From positions 1-64,000 of the forward strand of contig JBDKTO010000065.1 of the NCBI GenBank assembly GCA_039680175.1: DNA of 64,000 nucleotides, in the 5' to 3' direction. The stretch comes from Veillonellales bacterium. Its GTDB lineage: Bacteria; Bacillota; Negativicutes; JAAYSF01. Positions 8,812 to 19,311 of this stretch are shown piece by piece. Position 1 is the first letter of the stretch; every line of letters begins with the position of its first letter. The position numbers and the translations under genes are program-made. The notes beneath the pieces are model-generated. The model was given only the letters and a program-made list of their open reading frames with translations, was not told the origin of the DNA and searched no databases.

Positions 8812-8841
8812 TAGTATTTGAAGTACCGCATTTTCTATACG
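8812..8841 (-). promoter_or_regulatory. Candidate sigma-G promoter of sspH
   Basis: On the minus strand, CGTATA and AATACTA are spaced by 17 nt. Each differs by one base from the sigma-G consensus (TGhATA and CATnhTA). The position, about 21 nt from start site to ATG, suits a short sporulation transcript. This is a visual match only. Confidence 0.4.
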
Positions 8842-8890
8842 AAGCAGATGATCTTCTATGACCGGCGTTAGAAAAAATATGGCAGCTGCG

Positions 8891-9316
8891 TTACACGTTC
8901 TCGCTGAATTCCCGGATAGCCTTTTGAATCAAGACAGCCAGTTCATCCCAGCCCATATCGGCCGCCTTTTTCTTTAAACGAAACAGCTTTTCCTGCTTTG
9001 GCAGCGCATCACTCATCCCCACTTGCTTTTCCACAAACCGTGCTCCCCGCCGGGTTAACAAAACATTTTCAGTGGAAATACTGGCAGGGTGTTCATCATC
9101 ATCCCCGATTTTAATAGCCACCCCGCTGATAAATCCCCGGGTATACAGGGAATTAACGGCGCTGTTAAAAAACTGCTCCGTCATACCCAGCATACGACCG
9201 TTTACAGTTCCCAGATGAGGCACAACCCGGTTTACTTCTGTATACATGGCAAACAGTAACTTCTTCGTTTCCTCCCGCACGTCTCTCACTCCCTGCCTTT
9301 TGCTCTTTTTCGCCAT
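8891..9316 (-). CDS. Small winged-helix-like protein, YjcQ-like
   Basis: This 141-residue, highly charged protein has a basic N-terminus (AKKSKRQG) and no membrane segment. The stretch from about 45 to 95 (NSLYTRGFISGVAI ... LLTRRGARFVEKQ) has the helix-hairpin pattern of the YjcQ family, which folds as a winged helix. Function is unknown; DNA or RNA binding would be a guess. It lies upstream of sspH on the same strand, but sspH seems to have its own forespore promoter. Confidence 0.55.
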   Translation of the reverse strand: MAKKSKRQGVRDVREETKKLLFAMYTEVNRVVPHLGTVNGRMLGMTEQFFNSAVNSLYTRGFISGVAIKIGDDDEHPASISTENVLLTRRGARFVEKQVGMSDALPKQEKLFRLKKKAADMGWDELAVLIQKAIREFSENV

Positions 9317-9407
9317 AGTCCTTCTCTCTATCCTATGCGCCGGTCTGTCAGCGGTTACAAACGGAGCACTGCACTCTCTAACCGGGTGTCCCGCTTTATC
9401 CCTTTGA

Positions 9408-9446
9408 ATGTATACATATTTGCATGGCAGGTATACTAATGTACCT
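9408..9446. promoter_or_regulatory. Palindromic elements upstream of the SLC13 transporter
   Basis: A perfect 10-bp palindrome ATGTATACAT (9408-9417) is followed by an imperfect one, AGGTA...TACCT (9429-9446). The TGTATACA core resembles operators of GntR/FadR-type regulators. They sit 40-80 bp before the transporter start. No such regulator is encoded nearby, so the link is inference. Confidence 0.3.
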
Positions 9447-9487
9447 CAGAGAATTACATGTAGCATTATTTTATTTGGGAGGCAATT

Positions 9488-11065
9488 ATGGCAACTGAAA
9501 AAAACGACAACCAGGAAATTGTCAAATTTGCGGACTTTAGTCAAATGCGTTCGCGGCTTACGCCGCAAGAAGAAAAATTTGAGATACGGCGCAGAACGAT
9601 CGGTTTCATTTTGGGGCCATCATTGGCATTAGCGGTATATTTTACACCTTTTGACGGTCTACAATTCGAAGCGCATGTTCTGTTATCCATTATGACACTG
9701 GTAGCAGCCTGGTGGATGACCGAGCCGCTGCCCATTCCCGTCACTTCCACACTGGGGCCGGTGCTGGCGGTAATGGCCGGTATTGTATCGCCAAAAGAAG
9801 CATTTGCTCCCTTTGCCGATCCTTTGATCTTTTTATTCATGGGCAGCTTTCTCCTGGCCCAGGCTATGATGGTTCACGGCCTGGATAAACGATTTGCTTA
9901 CAGCATTTTAAGTATGAAGTGGGTCGGTTCCAGCCCAAAACGGATCCTGCTTGCCTTGGGGCTGGTAACTTGCTTTCTGTCCGGCTGGGTGAGTAATACG
10001 GCTACAACTGCAATGATGTTTCCTATTGCCATGGGCTTGCTCTATGCAATCAAAGATATGCATGAAGCTGCCGGCAAAAAGATCGACCTGGCAACCTATA
10101 AGTATGCTACCGGCATCATGCTGATGGCGGCCTATGCAGCCTCCGTCGGCGGAGTCCTTACCCCTATAGGAACTCCCCCGAATCTTATCGTCGTCGGCCT
10201 GCTGGATAAATTAGCCGGCGTAAAAATCAGCTTTTTCCAGTGGATGAGCTGGGGGATTTTTGCTACTGTTTTCTATTTCGGTCTGGTCTATATTGTACTC
10301 AACCGTATGTTCCCGGCTGATGTCAGCAACATTGAAGGGGCCGATAAATTCATCAAAGCCAGGCGGGATTCTTTGGGGCCCTGGAAGCAGGGGGAACGGA
10401 ATGCCATTATCGCTTTTTCAGTGGCGATTATTCTCTGGCTGGCACCGGGAATTATTTCTATTCTATACGGTACCGATGCTCCGCTACTCAAAATATTTGA
10501 AAAACATTTTTCTGAGGCTACTGCGGCAATGTTTGCCGGGCTTTTATTATTTATTCTGCCTGTTGATTGGAAAAACCGTAAATTCACCCTCTCCTGGAAA
10601 GATGCCAATGAGGGAATTGACTGGGGCACTCTCCTGCTGTTCGGCGGCGGTCTTTCCTTAGGCGTACTGATGTATAAAACCGGATTATCCCTGTACATCG
10701 GCAATGTAATTGTCGCCGCTACCGGGGCGAATTCCCTGGTAGTTATGGTTGCGGTATTCGCCATTCTCGCTTTGGTCATGTCGGAATTAACGTCCCATAC
10801 TGCGGCCACCAACATGCTGGCGCCATTAGGAATCACCACCGCCTTATCGGCCGGCATCGATCCGGTGCCGGTTGCCGTGGCAGTAGCTTTATCATCCTCT
10901 CTAGGATTTATGCTGCCCGTCTCCACTCCGCCAAATGCCATTGTTTACGGCAGCGGCCTCATCCCCATTACCAAAATGATCCGGACCGGTGTGATTATTG
11001 ACGTCATTGGCATCCTGGCTTTCACCATTCCACTCGTTATCTTTATCGTAAGATGGCTGATTTAA
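9488..11065 (+). CDS. SLC13/DASS-family sodium:dicarboxylate (anion) symporter
   Basis: This 525-residue transporter has about 12 membrane helices and both family signature loops: SNTATTAM (about residue 171) with GTPPNLIVVG (about 230) in the first half, and SHTAATNMLAP (about 435) with STPPNAIVYG (about 480) in the second. These SNT/PPN repeats form the sodium and carboxylate site in VcINDY-type proteins. It should import a di- or tricarboxylate such as succinate, malate or citrate. A basic, soluble N-terminal extension of about 40 residues precedes the first helix. The ribosome-binding site is GGGAGG. It is monocistronic and ends in a strong terminator. Confidence 0.88.
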   Translation: MATEKNDNQEIVKFADFSQMRSRLTPQEEKFEIRRRTIGFILGPSLALAVYFTPFDGLQFEAHVLLSIMTLVAAWWMTEPLPIPVTSTLGPVLAVMAGIVSPKEAFAPFADPLIFLFMGSFLLAQAMMVHGLDKRFAYSILSMKWVGSSPKRILLALGLVTCFLSGWVSNTATTAMMFPIAMGLLYAIKDMHEAAGKKIDLATYKYATGIMLMAAYAASVGGVLTPIGTPPNLIVVGLLDKLAGVKISFFQWMSWGIFATVFYFGLVYIVLNRMFPADVSNIEGADKFIKARRDSLGPWKQGERNAIIAFSVAIILWLAPGIISILYGTDAPLLKIFEKHFSEATAAMFAGLLLFILPVDWKNRKFTLSWKDANEGIDWGTLLLFGGGLSLGVLMYKTGLSLYIGNVIVAATGANSLVVMVAVFAILALVMSELTSHTAATNMLAPLGITTALSAGIDPVPVAVAVALSSSLGFMLPVSTPPNAIVYGSGLIPITKMIRTGVIIDVIGILAFTIPLVIFIVRWLI

Positions 11066-11070
11066 TAATC

Positions 11071-12832
<1,762 letters not shown>

Positions 12833-12850
12833 TGCTGCGGGAGATTATGA

Positions 12851-14200
12851 CTATTCCAAAATTCCCGCTGTGCGGATTGCTTCCCAAAAAGGTTTGCCGT
12901 TTTTACGGGGAAGGGTCAAATCACTGACAATAACCCGCATAACAGCAACCGGCTCGATTCCTCCCGCTGAGGGTTCCCCATAGCCTGACAAGGCGTGAAG
13001 AATATAGAACTTTCCCCCTTCTTCCCCGATATATAGCATCACGTGCCCGTTCATATACAGCGGATATCCCGGAAGCAGCTTGCTTAAAGTCTGCTGCGGC
13101 ATTACACCGTCCCGGCTGAACCGGATATTCCGGGAAAAAGAATTTTCCTGCTCATCGGCATTACGGGCCAGTTTAAAGCCGAAAGTCCGGTAAACGTCCA
13201 AAATCAAGCTGGAACAATCAACGCCTTCAGCCAAGCCGCCCCAGCCGTAACGCTGTCCGTATAATTTAAAAGCCTGCCGGAGAATATTGGCCCGGGTATA
13301 AGCCAGGCAGCCGGGAACTACATCGGCATCGGCAGCTAGAACTGCCGTCCGGAATTCCAGCCCGCCGGCAGCGTTTCGCACCGGCAGTTTCACTTGGTAA
13401 TCCCGGCCGGCTGCCGTCCTGGCAGCTAAAGGCAGCCTGGCCCCCATTTCGAATACCGGATTCACGGCAGATCCATCGGCACCAACCAGGGACAGCCGCA
13501 GCTTATTTCCCGTTACTGTCAAAAAGTCTGATTCATCCATATAATCCAGCCATACCTCCCGATCGGGAGCAGCAGCAACCTGACTGGCCATCACCCAACC
13601 GCGGTAGTTATACGCTTGGATGAAATACCAGTTGTTGTCATCACTTTGCCATAATATGACTACCGGTTCAGCCGGATCAAGAATTGTTTCCTGAAACAAA
13701 TCAAAATCCCGGTCTCCCGGACTATCAAAAACACCATCAGCAGTGGGAAAAGTGCGAATACTGGTGCGGTTCACCGTGAAGCCGTAACGGACAGCATTGT
13801 TCTCCTGTATTGCCGCCAGATTCAGTTTTGCGGTAAGACGATTGCAGTAGTCGGCAGTAACCGGCGCATCATTCCGGTACATCGTTTCCTGAGGAATCCG
13901 GCTGCTCTGGAGATAGCCCGTCAGTACCTGTTTACTGATGGCAGCCGGATATTGATGCAAATCAAACAAAGTGTCCGGCAATGCCTGAATAAACTGCCGG
14001 TTAAATTGCCTGATCCCGGCCTGGTCCAGCAGTTGCCGGTCAGGCTGATTCAGCTTGTCAGCCCAAAAATCCGCCCTCGTCATATCGGCGGTAACATTCG
14101 GTATGCCAACTGAAGCAGCAGACCCGGCAATCGGCAAAGCAGCCAAAAACATGCCGCACAATAATGCCCTCCGCCAATAGTGCCAATTCCATCGACTCAT
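12851..14200 (-). CDS. Secreted NlpC/P60 peptidoglycan hydrolase with SH3 domains
   Basis: A signal peptide (about 30 residues, ending GSAAS) is followed by an N-terminal stabilising domain, SH3-like regions (about 140-280) and a C-terminal NlpC/P60 domain. The catalytic Cys is in GVDCSSL, the His in MNGHVMLYIG and the third polar residue is probably in ILHALSGY. Such enzymes cut gamma-D-glutamyl-diaminopimelate bonds of wall peptides. I start at the ATG at 14200, which has AAGGAAG upstream; the longer frame from 14239 lacks a site. The length is 449 residues. It is transcribed away from the BASS transporter. Confidence 0.88.
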   Translation of the reverse strand: MSRWNWHYWRRALLCGMFLAALPIAGSAASVGIPNVTADMTRADFWADKLNQPDRQLLDQAGIRQFNRQFIQALPDTLFDLHQYPAAISKQVLTGYLQSSRIPQETMYRNDAPVTADYCNRLTAKLNLAAIQENNAVRYGFTVNRTSIRTFPTADGVFDSPGDRDFDLFQETILDPAEPVVILWQSDDNNWYFIQAYNYRGWVMASQVAAAPDREVWLDYMDESDFLTVTGNKLRLSLVGADGSAVNPVFEMGARLPLAARTAAGRDYQVKLPVRNAAGGLEFRTAVLAADADVVPGCLAYTRANILRQAFKLYGQRYGWGGLAEGVDCSSLILDVYRTFGFKLARNADEQENSFSRNIRFSRDGVMPQQTLSKLLPGYPLYMNGHVMLYIGEEGGKFYILHALSGYGEPSAGGIEPVAVMRVIVSDLTLPRKNGKPFWEAIRTAGILE

Positions 14201-14393
14201 ATTTTCTTCCTTTCTTACCTCAGAGCACTCTTGACCCATTCTCCTTTGACTGCTCCAAACAATGAATTTATTCTCTGTTGTTATTACACATGCTTTATCT
14301 GCTTTTATTTTACCTCTATAAAAGCATCATTTAAAGTGTTAGAATATTATGTGATAATGATCGATTGTAAAATATTCCCCCAGGAGGCTCCCT

Positions 14394-15344
14394 ATGATTG
14401 ATTTTTTTACTAAATGGAATGCCCGTTTAGGCAAAAACATGTTCCTCATTGTCCTCTCCGCCCTGTTTTTAGGCTTTTGCTACGGAATTCCTGATTCCCA
14501 TCTTTTACGGAAAATCGTAATCGTCTTATTTGCCTATATGACATTCACGACAGCATTAGGCACCAGTCTGAAGCAATTTATCCAGGTATTGCGGCATCCC
14601 TGGATTCCTTTGTGGGTGCTAGCCCTGGTTCATATTGCAGCTCCGTTCATCGCCTGGATAGTCGGTATGATCTTTTACCCGGACGACCCCTATATCCGGC
14701 TGGGGTATCTAATCGGAGCGTCGATCCCCATCGGTGTAACCTCCATCATTTGGACTTCACTGTTGGATGGCAACATGGCCCTCTCTCTCGTTGCCGTAAC
14801 GCTGGATACTTTTCTCGTTCCGCTGGTGCTACCGCTGTTTTTTCATATCGTTGCCGGACAGAATGTCGCGATCGACTACCTGCAAATGCTGAAAGGGCTC
14901 ATGCTGATGGTAACCATTCCCAGCGTCATTGGAATGCTGCTCCACGATTGGACCGGCGGAAAGGTAAATGCCTTTGCCAACAGCATCGGCGGCGCTACTT
15001 CCAAGTTGGCAATGTTCCTGGTTATCTTTATTAATGCTGCAATCGTTATGCCGCATATTCACTGGGATCTGACCATTGTCAAAACTATATTGGTTACCCT
15101 GCTAATCGTCACAACCGGCTTTTGTGTCGGTTATGCCGGCTCCTTTGTCCTAAAAAAGCGCCCCAAAGATGTTGTTGTTGCCATGATTTATAATGTAGGT
15201 ATTCGCAACAACGCCTGCGGCCTGGTCATAGCCCTGAGTTACTTCCCCCAAAAAGTTGCTATTCCTATGACACTGTCCATCTTGTTTCAGCAGCCGTTGG
15301 CGACGATTATATTCCGGATCTTTAAACGGGTTGAAAAACAGTAG
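14394..15344 (+). CDS. Bile acid:sodium symporter (BASS/SBF) family transporter
   Basis: This 316-residue membrane protein has about nine or ten helices. The helix-breaking GASIPIGVTS segment (about residue 105) and the NVGIRNNACG segment (about residue 270) correspond to the crossed-helix sodium/substrate site of BASS proteins. The natural substrate is not known; bacterial members carry organic anions such as pantoate or sulfonates. The ribosome-binding site AGGAGG lies 9 nt before ATG. It is a single gene convergent with the cysteine-desulfurase-like gene, with only 19 bp between stop codons and no strong terminator there. Confidence 0.8.
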   Translation: MIDFFTKWNARLGKNMFLIVLSALFLGFCYGIPDSHLLRKIVIVLFAYMTFTTALGTSLKQFIQVLRHPWIPLWVLALVHIAAPFIAWIVGMIFYPDDPYIRLGYLIGASIPIGVTSIIWTSLLDGNMALSLVAVTLDTFLVPLVLPLFFHIVAGQNVAIDYLQMLKGLMLMVTIPSVIGMLLHDWTGGKVNAFANSIGGATSKLAMFLVIFINAAIVMPHIHWDLTIVKTILVTLLIVTTGFCVGYAGSFVLKKRPKDVVVAMIYNVGIRNNACGLVIALSYFPQKVAIPMTLSILFQQPLATIIFRIFKRVEKQ

Positions 15345-15363
15345 CAAGCTCCCGACACCTTGC

Positions 15364-16722
15364 TTACGGCCGATCGGCTGCCGCATACCGAATCAAACTG
15401 CGATATTTTTTTTGGTATTTAGTCGGATCTCTGACTATCTGCTCCAGCAATTCCAAAAAGCGATCCACTTCCCGGTAGTTATTGTATAAACCGAGACTCA
15501 TCCTTACCATCCCCGGCAGCAGGGAATCAAGATGCTGGCGGCAGTACTCCACCTCTGCCGCAGTCAGCTTGAGCAATTTTTGCGCATAGGGATGCGCACA
15601 AAACAGCCCGCTGCGCACGGCGATTCCCCCTTCGCCGGAAAGTATCGCCGCAACGGCCTTGTGATGTATTCCTTCTATATTGAAGGACAACAGACTGACC
15701 CGCTCATCCCCCGGTTCACCGCAGCCATACAAGGTAAGGGCGGAAATTCGCTTTAGACCTGCCAGCGCATAACAAATTAAATTTTCCTCATATTGATGAA
15801 TCGCTTTCATGCCAATATTCTGCAAAGTTTGAATGGCTGTTATCAGCGCTGCCACTCCCATAACGTTGGGCGTTCCCGCTTCGTGCCGCGCCGGCGGATC
15901 AGCCCACTCCACAAATTGGCGGGATACCAGCTTGACATCTCCGCCGCCTTGATAGACAGGAACTGCCTGTTCAAAAGTCGCCTGCGGCCCAATGAGGACG
16001 CCCACACCGAAGGGCGCATACATTTTATGAGCCGAAAATACCAAATAATCAATATGTTCCGGCGAATCATGAGGCCTCATATCAACCGGACAGTGAGGCA
16101 CTAATTGAGCGCCGTCCACCAGCAGTTTCGCCCCATGACGATGGACCAGCCTGGCAATTGGGTCAATCGGATTGAGAATCCCCGATACGTTAGAGGCTCC
16201 CGTTACCGTCACCAGCTTTACCTTTCCCTGGTAGTGCTGCAGCTTTTTCGCTAAATCCGCCAGCGACAACTTGCCGGCTTCATTTATACTCACATAGTCC
16301 ACCGCAAATTTATCCCGCCACGGCAGATCGTTAGCCAAATGCTCCATATCGGTTGCTAAAATGATTTGCTTTTCATCGGCGTCAAACAAAATATATGACA
16401 ACATATTGATGGATTCCGTAGTATTTTTCGTATAGATAATAACGTCCCGGGACAAATCTGCCTTAACAAACCCGGCAATCACCTTCCGGCCTTCTTCATA
16501 GAGTTCAGATGACAGCACCGACTTATATCCCTTGCCGCGGTGAATGGATGAATACCATGGCGCAAACCGGTTGATTTCCCGCATAACCGCACAAAAAGGC
16601 GGCGTAGTTGCCGCATTATCAAAATTAATAGTTGTCACATATTCGCCGTTGGCCAAGGGTATTTGTGTATTGGCGCCGACAACCGTATTGCGTAAATGAA
16701 AACCCAGTTCCAAATTATCCAT
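15364..16722 (-). CDS. Class V aminotransferase, cysteine-desulfurase-like
   Basis: This 452-residue PLP enzyme has the fold-type I pattern: NFDNAATTPP at the N-terminus, DGAQLVPH holding the PLP-binding Asp, and SAHKMYAPFG with the Schiff-base lysine (about residue 250). A cysteine in RSGLFCAHP (about residue 375) is where SufS-type enzymes carry the sulfur-accepting Cys. It may release sulfur from cysteine or act on a related substrate. No suf or isc partner genes are near, so a housekeeping Fe-S role is not supported here. The C-terminal extension of about 40 residues is basic. Confidence 0.8.
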   Translation of the reverse strand: MDNLELGFHLRNTVVGANTQIPLANGEYVTTINFDNAATTPPFCAVMREINRFAPWYSSIHRGKGYKSVLSSELYEEGRKVIAGFVKADLSRDVIIYTKNTTESINMLSYILFDADEKQIILATDMEHLANDLPWRDKFAVDYVSINEAGKLSLADLAKKLQHYQGKVKLVTVTGASNVSGILNPIDPIARLVHRHGAKLLVDGAQLVPHCPVDMRPHDSPEHIDYLVFSAHKMYAPFGVGVLIGPQATFEQAVPVYQGGGDVKLVSRQFVEWADPPARHEAGTPNVMGVAALITAIQTLQNIGMKAIHQYEENLICYALAGLKRISALTLYGCGEPGDERVSLLSFNIEGIHHKAVAAILSGEGGIAVRSGLFCAHPYAQKLLKLTAAEVEYCRQHLDSLLPGMVRMSLGLYNNYREVDRFLELLEQIVRDPTKYQKKYRSLIRYAAADRP

Positions 16723-16827
16723 ACCGATCCCCCCTGCCCACCTTAAAGCAGGCCATCAACAAATCTTCCCCTATAGTATATTAGGAGAAGCTATAAAATG
16801 TGACAAAAACAACGAGGAGAAACTGTC

Positions 16828-17715
16828 ATGAAACAAAGGCTCAAGGATTTTTGCGCCTCCATCCAAATCGACTGCGCAGGGATTGCCCCGGCAGGTCCTT
16901 ATTGGGATCTGGCGAAAAAGCTGGAAAAGCAAAAAAAGCTCGGCCATTACAGTGAATTTGCCGAGCAAAATCTACTAAAGCGAATCGATCCCCGCCAGAC
17001 AATGCCGGACGTGCAATCCATTATTGTCTGCTTATTTCCTTATTATATCGGCGAAAAAACAGGAGCAAATCTAGCAAAATATTGCTATGCTTTAGATTAC
17101 CATATCCTTGTCAGAAAAAAGCTGGAACAAATTGGCTGCTATCTGCAGAAAAAAATTGTGAATTTTTCTTATCGGGCCTATACTGATACCGGCCCCTTAG
17201 CAGACCGCTATCTGGCATACCTGGCCGGATTGGGATTTTATGGCATCAACAGCCAGCTCATCCATCAAACCTATGGTTCTTATGTCTGTATCGGGTACAT
17301 GTTAACCAACTATCCCTTTGAACCGGATAAACCTTTAACGCTTACCTGCAGCCAATGCGGCCGCTGCATCCGCTCTTGTCCCGGCAAAGCCATTCTCGGC
17401 GATTTCTCCATTGTGCCCCACCGCTGCCGTTCCTATCTGACGCAGAAAAAAGGCGGCTTAACGGAAAATGAGAAGAGCATTATCCGGACATCCGGCCTTA
17501 TTTTCGGCTGCGATGTCTGCCAGAATGTCTGCCCCCATAACCAAAATATTTCCTGCACCCCCATAACCGAATTTCAGAAATTTCTTCTGCCCCGTATCGA
17601 TTGTCAAAGCCTGCCCGCCCTGTCCAACAAAGAATTTAACCGCCGTTATGGCAATCGCGCCTTTAGTTGGCGGGGGAAAAAACCGTTAGTAAGGAACTTT
17701 TCTTGTTTAGATTAA
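16828..17715 (+). CDS. queG: Epoxyqueuosine reductase QueG-like, short form
   Basis: This 295-residue iron-sulfur protein shows the QueG pattern: TDTGPLADRYLA (with the family's catalytic Asp), LGFYGINSQLI, and two [4Fe-4S] cysteine sets, CSQCGRCIRSCP (about 170) and CDVCQNVCPHN (about 230). QueG uses cobalamin to reduce epoxyqueuosine to queuosine in tRNA. It is shorter than many members because the C-terminal HEAT-like repeats are absent, as in some Firmicutes. The ribosome-binding site is GAGGAG. No other queuosine genes are in the window. Confidence 0.82.
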   Translation: MKQRLKDFCASIQIDCAGIAPAGPYWDLAKKLEKQKKLGHYSEFAEQNLLKRIDPRQTMPDVQSIIVCLFPYYIGEKTGANLAKYCYALDYHILVRKKLEQIGCYLQKKIVNFSYRAYTDTGPLADRYLAYLAGLGFYGINSQLIHQTYGSYVCIGYMLTNYPFEPDKPLTLTCSQCGRCIRSCPGKAILGDFSIVPHRCRSYLTQKKGGLTENEKSIIRTSGLIFGCDVCQNVCPHNQNISCTPITEFQKFLLPRIDCQSLPALSNKEFNRRYGNRAFSWRGKKPLVRNFSCLD

Positions 17716-17754
17716 TTCTTTGTGAACTTTTTTTATTTTTTTACAGCTTACCCC

Positions 17755-17783
17755 TTGCATTTTTCAGTAAAATTTTATATACT
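17755..17783 (+). promoter_or_regulatory. Promoter of the rubrerythrin gene
   Basis: -35 TTGCAT (17755-17760) and -10 TATACT (17778-17783) are separated by 17 nt in an AT-rich stretch, giving a leader of about 47 nt before a GGGAGG ribosome-binding site. Confidence 0.7.
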
Positions 17784-17836
17784 TTACTTGCGGATAAAAA
17801 TTATCAATTAGAAATAATTATTGGGAGGAATTTTAA

Positions 17837-18385
17837 ATGAAAAAATTTGTTTGTACCATTTGTGGTTATGTTTACGAAGGAGATGCTGCCCCGGCAGCCT
17901 GCCCTCAGTGCGGCGCTCCGGCAGCAAAATTTGAGGAGCAGTCTGCCGGTGAAGTACAGTGGCCGGATCAGCATCGCATTGGTGTCGCTGCCGGCGTTGA
18001 CGCTGAAATTCTAGAAGGCTTAAAACTAAATTTCACCGGGGAATGCACTGAAGTCGGCATGTATTTAGCCATGAGCCGTCAGGCCGACAGAGAAGGGTTC
18101 CCGGAAGCAGCGGAAGCTTATAAAAGAATTGCCTGGGAAGAAGCCGAGCATGCCGCCAAATTTGCTGAACTATTAGGTGAAGTCGTGACTCCTTCCACCA
18201 AAAAGAATCTGGAAATGCGGGTAGAAGCTGAGTACGGTGCCTGCAAAGGTAAGCTGGCAATCGCCAAACGGGCCAAAGAACTAGGCCTGGATGCCATTCA
18301 CGATACCGTACATGAAATGTGTAAAGACGAAGCCCGCCACGGCTCCGCGTTCAAGGGTCTGCTGGAAAGATATTTCAATAAATAA
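17837..18385 (+). CDS. Reverse rubrerythrin (N-terminal rubredoxin, C-terminal ferritin-like)
   Basis: Residues 1-30 form a rubredoxin-like iron site with two CxxC pairs (Cys6/9 and Cys22/25). Residues 50-182 form a four-helix di-iron domain with ligand motifs EEAEHAAKF and DEARHGSAF. This is the reverse order of classical rubrerythrin. Reverse rubrerythrins of clostridia reduce hydrogen peroxide and oxygen using NADH-derived electrons and protect anaerobes. The gene is monocistronic with a clear promoter and terminator. High local codon quality and a strong ribosome-binding site suggest high expression (inference). Confidence 0.9.
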   Translation: MKKFVCTICGYVYEGDAAPAACPQCGAPAAKFEEQSAGEVQWPDQHRIGVAAGVDAEILEGLKLNFTGECTEVGMYLAMSRQADREGFPEAAEAYKRIAWEEAEHAAKFAELLGEVVTPSTKKNLEMRVEAEYGACKGKLAIAKRAKELGLDAIHDTVHEMCKDEARHGSAFKGLLERYFNK

Positions 18386-18395
18386 TAAAAGGGCT

Positions 18396-18442
18396 AAAAG
18401 GAACCTATCGCCGTTATAATTGGGCGATAGGTTCCTTTTTTT
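18396..18442 (+). terminator. Terminator after the rubrerythrin gene
   Basis: The stem AAAAGGAACCTATCGCC/GGCGATAGGTTCCTTTT is followed by a T-run. Confidence 0.9.
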
Positions 18443-18443
18443 G

Positions 18444-18471
18444 GCTCATAGCTCATAGCTCATAGCTCATA
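18444..18471. repeat. Heptamer tandem repeat (GCTCATA x4)
   Basis: Four exact tandem copies of GCTCATA fill the gap between the rubrerythrin terminator and the HD hydrolase gene. A degenerate relative (GCGCATA, GCTCATA and similar) lies at 35996-36040. Confidence 0.9.
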
Positions 18472-18479
18472 GCAAAAGT

Positions 18480-19073
18480 TTATTTTGCCAGGTATCCTTT
18501 TTCAATCGCGCTTTCAATCATTTCCTGTACCAGATCGCCCAGCTCCGTTGATATCTCCCTGGTGCGCTTGTTTCTTTCATAAACCTTGCTGCTGGTAATG
18601 CCATGCTGTTTCCAAGCTTTTCCGGCGGTAAGCTGGTGCAGCAGCAGCGGCTGCAGCCGGTCAAGGGCAGCGGCGAAACAGGCTTCCGCCGTCTGCTGCC
18701 GCTCAAACTCTTCCCAGAGGCCGTTATATTCCGCAGCCTGATCTTCCGGCAGCAGCCGGAACAGGCGCTTCGCCGCCCGCTGCTCCCGTTCCGCCTTGTC
18801 CAGCCCGGCCCTCTCGTCAAAACAGTAGGTATCACCTGCGTCAATTTCCACGATATCATGGATCAAAACCATCTTCAGGACCTGCAGAATATTCACGGAC
18901 CGGTCCTTGACATATTCGCCCAGCAGTATAGCCATCATCGCCATGTGCCAGGAATGTTCCGCATCCGTTTCATTCCGCTGGCCGCCGGTAATAAAATTCT
19001 GCCGGTAGATCTGTTTCAGCTTGTCGATCTCAGCCAAAAAATTCATCTGTTTGGTTAACCGTTCACTGCTCAT
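18480..19073 (-). CDS. HD-domain phosphohydrolase (YfbR-like)
   Basis: The metal-binding HD pattern is present: AEHSWHMAMMA (about residue 38) and LIHDIVEIDAGDTY (about residue 70), followed by a helical body. The closest recognised families are HD hydrolases of the YfbR/YGK1 type, which dephosphorylate deoxynucleoside 5'-monophosphates. I choose the ATG at 19073 (MSSERLTK), which has a G-rich ribosome-binding site upstream; the frame stays open to 19163 but has no site there. The length is 197 residues. A single gene, divergent from glnB. Confidence 0.8.
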   Translation of the reverse strand: MSSERLTKQMNFLAEIDKLKQIYRQNFITGGQRNETDAEHSWHMAMMAILLGEYVKDRSVNILQVLKMVLIHDIVEIDAGDTYCFDERAGLDKAEREQRAAKRLFRLLPEDQAAEYNGLWEEFERQQTAEACFAAALDRLQPLLLHQLTAGKAWKQHGITSSKVYERNKRTREISTELGDLVQEMIESAIEKGYLAK

Positions 19074-19311
19074 TTCGTGCTGTCCCCCCCAATTTGAAAT
19101 TGCCTGACGCCAATCTTCCAGATTATAAAATAAATTATTGCCGATTGCAGCAAAAAATTCCATTGTTTTATTTTACTGCATTTCTCAATATATTTACAGG
19201 CCTAAGGCTCTTTCAGACTGAATTTTTGATTGTCATAAACCTTTATTGGAGTTAAACTGGAAGAAAGAAATTCCCTGTCTAATAATCTGAACTATTATGG
19301 GAGGATGTATC

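Noticed and set aside
15345-15363. Hairpin AGCAAG...CTTGCT between the BASS and aminotransferase genes
   Set aside because: The stem is only 6 bp and is not followed by a T-run on either strand, so I did not call a terminator.
17800-17836. PerR-box-like AT palindrome before the rubrerythrin gene
   Set aside because: The sequence AATTATCAATTAGAAATAATT matches a PerR box poorly, with several mismatches in both half-sites; AT-rich leaders give such matches by chance.
18444-18471. CRISPR-like array
   Set aside because: The units are 7 bp with no spacers and no cas genes are in the window.
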